Assembly: GCA_002840975.1 (NCBI GenBank)
Contig: PHDN01000014.1
Coordinates: forward strand, 1-64,000
Direction: 5' to 3'
Length of the DNA: 64,000 bases
From: Bacteroidetes bacterium HGW-Bacteroidetes-16
Lineage (GTDB): Bacteria > Bacteroidota > Bacteroidia > Bacteroidales > F082
A program made the translations under genes and the position numbers. Of the stretch, positions 59,824-64,000 are shown one piece after another (the stretch's first letter is position 1; every line of letters begins with the position of its first letter). The notes beneath the pieces were generated by a model. The model was not told the DNA's origin. It worked only from the letters and a program-made list of their open reading frames with translations, and searched no databases.

Positions 59824-61197
59824 ATGGCAAAAACAAAGAAAAATAAAATCTGGATAGGCATTGCCGTTGTTGTCGTATTGGCCATCATTGTCGTCCTGGC
59901 GATTAAAAAGGGAAAGAATTCGGGGAGTGTGAAAGTGGCCACAGAACAAGTTGAGATCAGAAAAATAGTTGAAACGGTGGCCGCCAACGGGAAAATTCAA
60001 CCAGCGAAAGATGTAAAGATAAGTCCTTATATCTCAGGTGAAGTAGTTGATTTGTTTGTTAAAGAAGGTGAGTATGTTGAAAAGGGACAGAAACTAGCAA
60101 AAATTGATCCGGAGATCTACATTTCAGCCTATCAGAAAATGGAGGCTGCTGTCAATACCGCTAAAGCCAATGAAGCCAATTCAAAAGCACGGTTGGTTCA
60201 AAGTGAATCGCAATTTAATAAATCATCCCTGGATTTTGAACGGGCTAAAACGCTTTTTGAGAAAGATGTGGTGTCGCAGGCTGATTTTGATGCAGCCAAA
60301 TCAGCCTATGAAGTAGCCAAGGCCGATGTTACAGCAGCCAAGGAGAGTTATAAATCAGGCCAGTTTCAGGTAAGCAGTGCGGAGGCCAGCCTCAGGGAAT
60401 CCAGGGAAAACCTGGATAGGACTACCATTTTCTCGCCCAACGATGGTACCGTTTCCAAATTAAATGTAGAGGCAGGAGAAAGGGTGACAGGTGCCTCTCA
60501 GTTTTCTGCCGGAACAGAAATCATGCGCATTGCCAACCTTGACATACTGGAAGTAAATGTGGAAGTCAACGAAAACGACATCGTTCGGGTGAAACTTTTT
60601 GATACAGCCACCATCGAAGTCGATGCTTATTTAAACAGGAAATTTAAGGGGTTGGTCACCGAAATTGCTACCTCGGCTAACACCTCTGGCGTTAGTGCCG
60701 ACCAGGTAACAAATTTCGATGTGAAGATCAGTATGTTGAAGCAGTCGTACGAAGATTTGATTCGTCCCGAAAACCTGATTGCCTCCCCATTCCGTCCCGG
60801 GATGTCGGCAACGGTAGAGATTGAAACCGAAACAGCCGTTAATATCCTGACCATCCCTATTCAGGCCGTCACTACACGCGCCGACAGCACCGGTAGAACT
60901 AAATCTGAACGTGAAAAACGAGAAGAAACCCAGGGCAAGGACGAGGATGACAGCCAGGTAAACACGAAGCCTGAGCAGGTAGTGGAATATGTATTCCTAT
61001 ATGCAAATGGCAAGGCAAAACTACAAAAGGTGACAACAGGTATACAGGACAATACCTATATTCAAATACTTAACGGACTGCAAAAAGGGGATGAGGTCAT
61101 CACAGCTCCGTATCGTGCTGTTTCCAAAACCCTGAAAAATGACGATGAGGTTGAAAAAGTACCTTTGGAGGAACTTTTTAAATCAGATAAAGATTAA
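59824..61197 (+). CDS. HlyD/MacA-type periplasmic adaptor protein
   Basis: 457 residues. One N-terminal anchor helix (about 9-28). The lipoyl half-motif is NGKIQPAKDVKISPYISGEVVDLFVKEGEYVEKGQKLAKID, then a long coiled coil (60-200) and a beta-barrel domain (SKLNVEAGERVTGASQ, NVEVNENDIVRVKLFDTATIEV). A charged linker (KSEREKREETQGKDEDD) is inserted before the membrane-proximal domain. The C-terminal end (QNGL-type, LNGLQKGDEVITAP) matches MacA. It bridges an inner-membrane exporter to TolC. The tsaB gene begins 9 nt after its stop. Confidence 0.9.
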   Translation: MAKTKKNKIWIGIAVVVVLAIIVVLAIKKGKNSGSVKVATEQVEIRKIVETVAANGKIQPAKDVKISPYISGEVVDLFVKEGEYVEKGQKLAKIDPEIYISAYQKMEAAVNTAKANEANSKARLVQSESQFNKSSLDFERAKTLFEKDVVSQADFDAAKSAYEVAKADVTAAKESYKSGQFQVSSAEASLRESRENLDRTTIFSPNDGTVSKLNVEAGERVTGASQFSAGTEIMRIANLDILEVNVEVNENDIVRVKLFDTATIEVDAYLNRKFKGLVTEIATSANTSGVSADQVTNFDVKISMLKQSYEDLIRPENLIASPFRPGMSATVEIETETAVNILTIPIQAVTTRADSTGRTKSEREKREETQGKDEDDSQVNTKPEQVVEYVFLYANGKAKLQKVTTGIQDNTYIQILNGLQKGDEVITAPYRAVSKTLKNDDEVEKVPLEELFKSDKD

Positions 61198-61206
61198 CTC
61201 CACTTC

Positions 61207-61905
61207 TTGGCAAATATACTTAGCATAGAAACCTCTACCCGTGTTTGTTCAGTGGCCATTTCCATGAACAAACACGTTGTGGTTGTAAAAGAAACCCACG
61301 TATCCAATTCTCACGCCGAATTGATCACATTGTTATGTCAGCAGGCCTTGTTGGAAGCAGGTCTTGAATTTTCAGGATTGGATGCGGTTGCTGTTAGTCA
61401 GGGGCCTGGCTCGTATACCGGATTACGTATTGGTGTTTCTACTGCGAAAGGATTATGTTATGGGCTGGATATTCCACTCATTGCAGTGTCTACTCTAGAG
61501 GCAATGGCGTTGGGTATGATTGCTACCACACCTCATCCTGAGAACGCTGTTTTCTGCCCTATGATTGATGCCCGTCGCATGGAAGTTTACAATGCTGTTT
61601 TCTCATCACATTTGATGTTAATCAATCCGGTTGTAGCTACTGTTGTGAATGAGGATTCTTTCGGTAACTTTCTGGCCAATCATCCTGTCTATTTTGCCGG
61701 GGATGGCGCAGCCAAATGTGCTCAAGTATTAGCACATCATATCCATGCGCGGTTTTTATCTGATTTCAACCCTTCTGCCAGGTGGGTTGCCACATTGGCT
61801 GATCAGCATTTTAAAGATTCCGTTTTTGCCGATACCGCTTATTTCGAACCCTATTATTTAAAAGACTTTATTGCGGGAATTCCCAGGATTAAAGGATTAA
61901 CATAA
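61207..61905 (+). CDS. tsaB: tRNA threonylcarbamoyladenosine biosynthesis protein TsaB
   Basis: 232 residues, ASKHA/RnfH fold. ILSIETSTRVCSVAIS is the phosphate-1 motif, and VAVSQGPGSYTGLRIGVSTAKGL is the TsaB/TsaD pattern. It works with TsaD and TsaE to modify A37 of ANN-decoding tRNAs. The start codon is TTG; homologues begin MANIL, and no ATG is near. It follows the HlyD-type adaptor gene by 9 nt in the same direction and may be expressed with it, a pairing without an obvious functional link. Confidence 0.92.
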   Translation: MANILSIETSTRVCSVAISMNKHVVVVKETHVSNSHAELITLLCQQALLEAGLEFSGLDAVAVSQGPGSYTGLRIGVSTAKGLCYGLDIPLIAVSTLEAMALGMIATTPHPENAVFCPMIDARRMEVYNAVFSSHLMLINPVVATVVNEDSFGNFLANHPVYFAGDGAAKCAQVLAHHIHARFLSDFNPSARWVATLADQHFKDSVFADTAYFEPYYLKDFIAGIPRIKGLT

Positions 61906-61933
61906 TAAAAAGCGGGTGTTGCCTACCTTATTA

Positions 61934-62797
61934 TTAATGAACTAATTTCGTAGGTGGAGAGTTCTCTTTATCAAAATGCACATCCATTTGAGGGAACGGA
62001 ATGCTAAGGCCATGATTGCCAGCTTCTTTATAAAATCTTTCGTTCATATCGAAAAACACATCCCAATAATCAGCGTTAATAACCCAGGCGCGGGCAGCAA
62101 TATTTACTGAACTATCTCCCAACTCCTCCAACCCGACAAATGGTTCGGGGTCAGAAAGAATCCTTGAATCTTTATTAAAAAAACCAAGAATCATCGACCT
62201 GGCATCTTCAATACTATCGCCATACGAAACGCCAAAAACCCAGTCGACCCGACGGTTTTTTTGTTTGCTGAAATTCACCAATGGGTTATTCGACAAGCCT
62301 CCGTTAGGGAGGAGAATGGTTTTATTGTCAGGGGTTGTTAAAACAGTAAAAAAGATCTGTATCTCAACCACAGTTCCTGAAAAGCTCGAAGCCGAAATAA
62401 AGTCGCCGACCTCAAAAGGCTTAAAGGAAAGTATCATAGCACCACCAAAAAAATTTGAAAGTGTGCCGTTCATTGCAAAGGCAAAACCGGCTGAAATAGC
62501 AGTCATGATGGCAATAAAAATGGTCATCTCCACGCCCGCGATGCTCAGGGCAGATATGATTAACAGGATCTTTAGAACAATCCCGGTAAAGCTTCTGAGA
62601 AAGGTTTTGAGAGAGGCATTCATGTTGTTTTTATCCATAAGATGACTCATTTTCTTCAGAACGAAGCTGATAAGCCGAAATCCGACAACAAGTACAACAA
62701 TGGCCAACAACAATTTCAATCCATATTCAACTCCTTTTTCATTTAACCATTCCATGATACCAGTACCATGTGTTGTAATCTTATCCATTGGATTCAT
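61934..62797 (-). CDS. Small-conductance mechanosensitive channel (MscS family)
   Basis: 287 residues. Three N-terminal helices lead to the pore-lining helix with alternating Ala/Gly (TAISAGFAFAMNGTLSNFFGGAMIL). The cytoplasmic vestibule follows (GDFISASSFSGTVVEIQIFFTVLTTPDNKTILLPNGGLSNNPLVNFS). It opens on membrane tension to release osmolytes during hypo-osmotic shock. Length matches E. coli MscS. It has its own promoter box at 62821-62828. The C-terminus ends close to tsaB (convergent) without a visible terminator. Confidence 0.93.
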   Translation of the reverse strand: MNPMDKITTHGTGIMEWLNEKGVEYGLKLLLAIVVLVVGFRLISFVLKKMSHLMDKNNMNASLKTFLRSFTGIVLKILLIISALSIAGVEMTIFIAIMTAISAGFAFAMNGTLSNFFGGAMILSFKPFEVGDFISASSFSGTVVEIQIFFTVLTTPDNKTILLPNGGLSNNPLVNFSKQKNRRVDWVFGVSYGDSIEDARSMILGFFNKDSRILSDPEPFVGLEELGDSSVNIAARAWVINADYWDVFFDMNERFYKEAGNHGLSIPFPQMDVHFDKENSPPTKLVH

Positions 62798-62820
62798 ACT
62801 CTTTATTTTCTTATTTTAAT

Positions 62821-62828
62821 CAAATATA
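62821..62828 (-). promoter_or_regulatory. -10 box TATATTTG for the MscS gene
   Basis: It matches TAnnTTTG on the minus strand 23 nt before the ATG at 62797. Confidence 0.5.
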
Positions 62829-62892
62829 ATAAGTCTTACTTAGCCGGGGTTAAATACCTCCAACATTTAAGCTTCCCGAATTCAAATTACCA

Positions 62893-63987
62893 TTAATATC
62901 CCAAACAGATTCCCAATCCTTTGGCCGTTCTGATTAGCGCATTGTCCAAAGTTACTAAATTTGGTTTAGCGATGGCTTTGGCCAAAGGAACAGCTACGAA
63001 TTTCGGATGGTGGTAGGCCACCATCTTTCCAAAATCACCTGCAATAGCCATTTCCATGGATTTCACTCCAAATTGCGCAGAGAGCACCCGATCGTAAGCG
63101 ATGGGTACACCACCTCGTTGCAGATGGCCCAGAACGGTTTCTCGCATGTCATGCCGGAATCCCAGTTCTTCCAATTGTTGTATCAGCACCCTGCTTATTC
63201 CTCCTAATTTTACGTTTTCGTAACCGATCTCCTTGTTTTCTTTAGTTACCAGACCTTGTCCCTTGGCATGGGCACCTTCAGAAACGACAAGAACGGCGAA
63301 CCCGCGATCGTTGGTGAAACGTTTGTCAAGTGCATCTTTCACCTTATGGATATCATATGGAATTTCCGGAATTAAACACACTTCTGCTCCACCTGCAACT
63401 GCAGCATTCAAAGCGATCCATCCGGTATCTCTTCCCATGACCTCAAGCACGAATACCCGGTTGTGGCTGGCAGCGGTAGTAACCAATTTGTCAACGGCCT
63501 CGGTGGCAATTTCTACTGCGGTCTGAAATCCAAAAGTGCTATCCGTACTCGACAAATCATTGTCAATAGTTTTTGGCACACCTATGATATTCAAGCCTTT
63601 TTCAAATAATCGTTGGGAGATACGCTGTGAACCATCGCCCCCGATATTGATCACTGCATCAATGTGCATGTGCCGAATTTTTCTGATCATCTCGTCTGAT
63701 CTGTCATCGGTTGTCCATACACCATTGTTGTCTTTCACGGGCCATGCAAATGGACCACCTTTGTTGGTTGTTTCGAGGATGGTTCCACCCTGGAAATGAA
63801 TACCAGCTACTCTTTTATTGTCGAGCACGACAATTTCGGTAGGCTCACGCAATATTCCGTTAAAAGCCTGGATGCTACCCAGCACTTCCCAATCTCCTTC
63901 TTGTGATGCACGGTGCACGATTGCACGAATAACGGCGTTTAATCCCGGGCAATCGCCTCCACCAGTTGCTATCAATACTCTTTTCAT
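62893..63987 (-). CDS. 6-phosphofructokinase (ATP/PPi type uncertain)
   Basis: 364 residues. GGGDCPGLNAVIRAI at the start, GGDGS (116-120), PKTIDND (138-144), ALNAAVAGGAEVCLIPE and VLGHLQRGG are the PFK signatures. Gly119 in GGDGS corresponds to the ATP-type residue, whereas PPi-dependent enzymes have Asp there. Lys139 in PKTIDND corresponds to the PPi-type residue (Gly in E. coli). This Gly/Lys mix is seen in a separate group of PFKs, so ATP use is likely but not certain. It phosphorylates fructose 6-phosphate in glycolysis. The ATG is 13 bases from the window edge. Confidence 0.9.
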   Translation of the reverse strand: MKRVLIATGGGDCPGLNAVIRAIVHRASQEGDWEVLGSIQAFNGILREPTEIVVLDNKRVAGIHFQGGTILETTNKGGPFAWPVKDNNGVWTTDDRSDEMIRKIRHMHIDAVINIGGDGSQRISQRLFEKGLNIIGVPKTIDNDLSSTDSTFGFQTAVEIATEAVDKLVTTAASHNRVFVLEVMGRDTGWIALNAAVAGGAEVCLIPEIPYDIHKVKDALDKRFTNDRGFAVLVVSEGAHAKGQGLVTKENKEIGYENVKLGGISRVLIQQLEELGFRHDMRETVLGHLQRGGVPIAYDRVLSAQFGVKSMEMAIAGDFGKMVAYHHPKFVAVPLAKAIAKPNLVTLDNALIRTAKGLGICLGY

Positions 63988-64000
63988 TTTGTTCTAAATA

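Noticed and set aside
1-64000. CRISPR arrays, prophage, insertion sequences, toxin-antitoxin or defence systems
   Set aside because: I saw no regularly spaced repeats, transposase or integrase motifs, or recognisable defence genes on either strand.

Overview
The window is chromosomal DNA from a Bacteroidota bacterium. The evidence is a secreted M1 peptidase with a type IX secretion C-terminal sorting domain, an ExbB/membrane protein/ExbD/ExbD energy-transduction operon, OstA-like and LptD-like outer-membrane assembly proteins beside an amidase and an MlaD-type protein, and many promoter -10 boxes of the Bacteroidota form TAnnTTTG. Most genes are core housekeeping genes. I see no phage, transposase, CRISPR array or plasmid functions. 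Only the first 1.3 kb looks accessory.

Layout. 1-1.5 kb: small, AT-rich genes on the minus strand (a truncated YdeI/DUF1905 protein and membrane proteins), then a thioredoxin-like protein. 1.9-5.5 kb: a 670-residue class V aminotransferase with an extra N-terminal half-domain, a DUF6629-like membrane protein and a GNAT acetyltransferase. 5.8-9.7 kb: a fused oligopeptide-type ABC ATPase and RNase R. 9.7-12.1 kb: the ExbB/ExbD operon, followed by tRNA-Ser(GGA). 12.5-15.9 kb: a B12-dependent ribonucleotide reductase and a half-size TauE exporter. 15.9-19.3 kb: an unusual 1120-residue protein joining a degenerate peptidase-like domain, a TolB-like propeller and an Omp85-like barrel. 19.4-24.7 kb: an MBL hydrolase, DNA primase, an XdhC-like protein and an OstA/LptA-like protein. 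24.7-31.2 kb: a ClC channel, a PPP phosphatase, phosphoglycerate mutase, a polysaccharide deacetylase, an Ig-like lipoprotein and an ArsR regulator. 31.2-37.8 kb: adenine deaminase and a mevalonate-pathway operon (HMG-CoA reductase, a phosphomevalonate-kinase-like GHMP kinase, diphosphomevalonate decarboxylase, mevalonate kinase). 38-39.1 kb: a PTPS-family enzyme and GTP cyclohydrolase I. 39.2-44.1 kb: a Bax-inhibitor-like protein, FabD, CinA, a UspA protein and a nucleoside phosphorylase. 44.1-49.3 kb: a divergent group made of a KAS III-like enzyme, a GT-C/TPR membrane protein and a fatty acyl-AMP ligase fused to an acyl carrier domain. 49.5-55.4 kb: Hsp20 with a paired palindrome upstream, LptD, amidase and MlaD. 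55.5-64 kb: cold-shock protein, T9SS M1 peptidase, TolC, HlyD-type adaptor, TsaB, MscS and phosphofructokinase.

Several genes fit together. Outer-membrane biogenesis is represented by the OstA-like protein, LptD, MlaD and the amidase. Isoprenoid precursors come from the mevalonate pathway; HMG-CoA synthase is not in the window. GTP cyclohydrolase I and the PTPS protein catalyse consecutive steps of pterin synthesis. The least explained parts are the acyl-AMP ligase/KAS III/GT-C locus, the propeller-Omp85 fusion, the double aminotransferase and the 42-bp-spaced palindrome pair upstream of hsp20. Recognising TAnnTTTG boxes moves several gene starts downstream of the longest open frame and suggests two leaderless transcripts.
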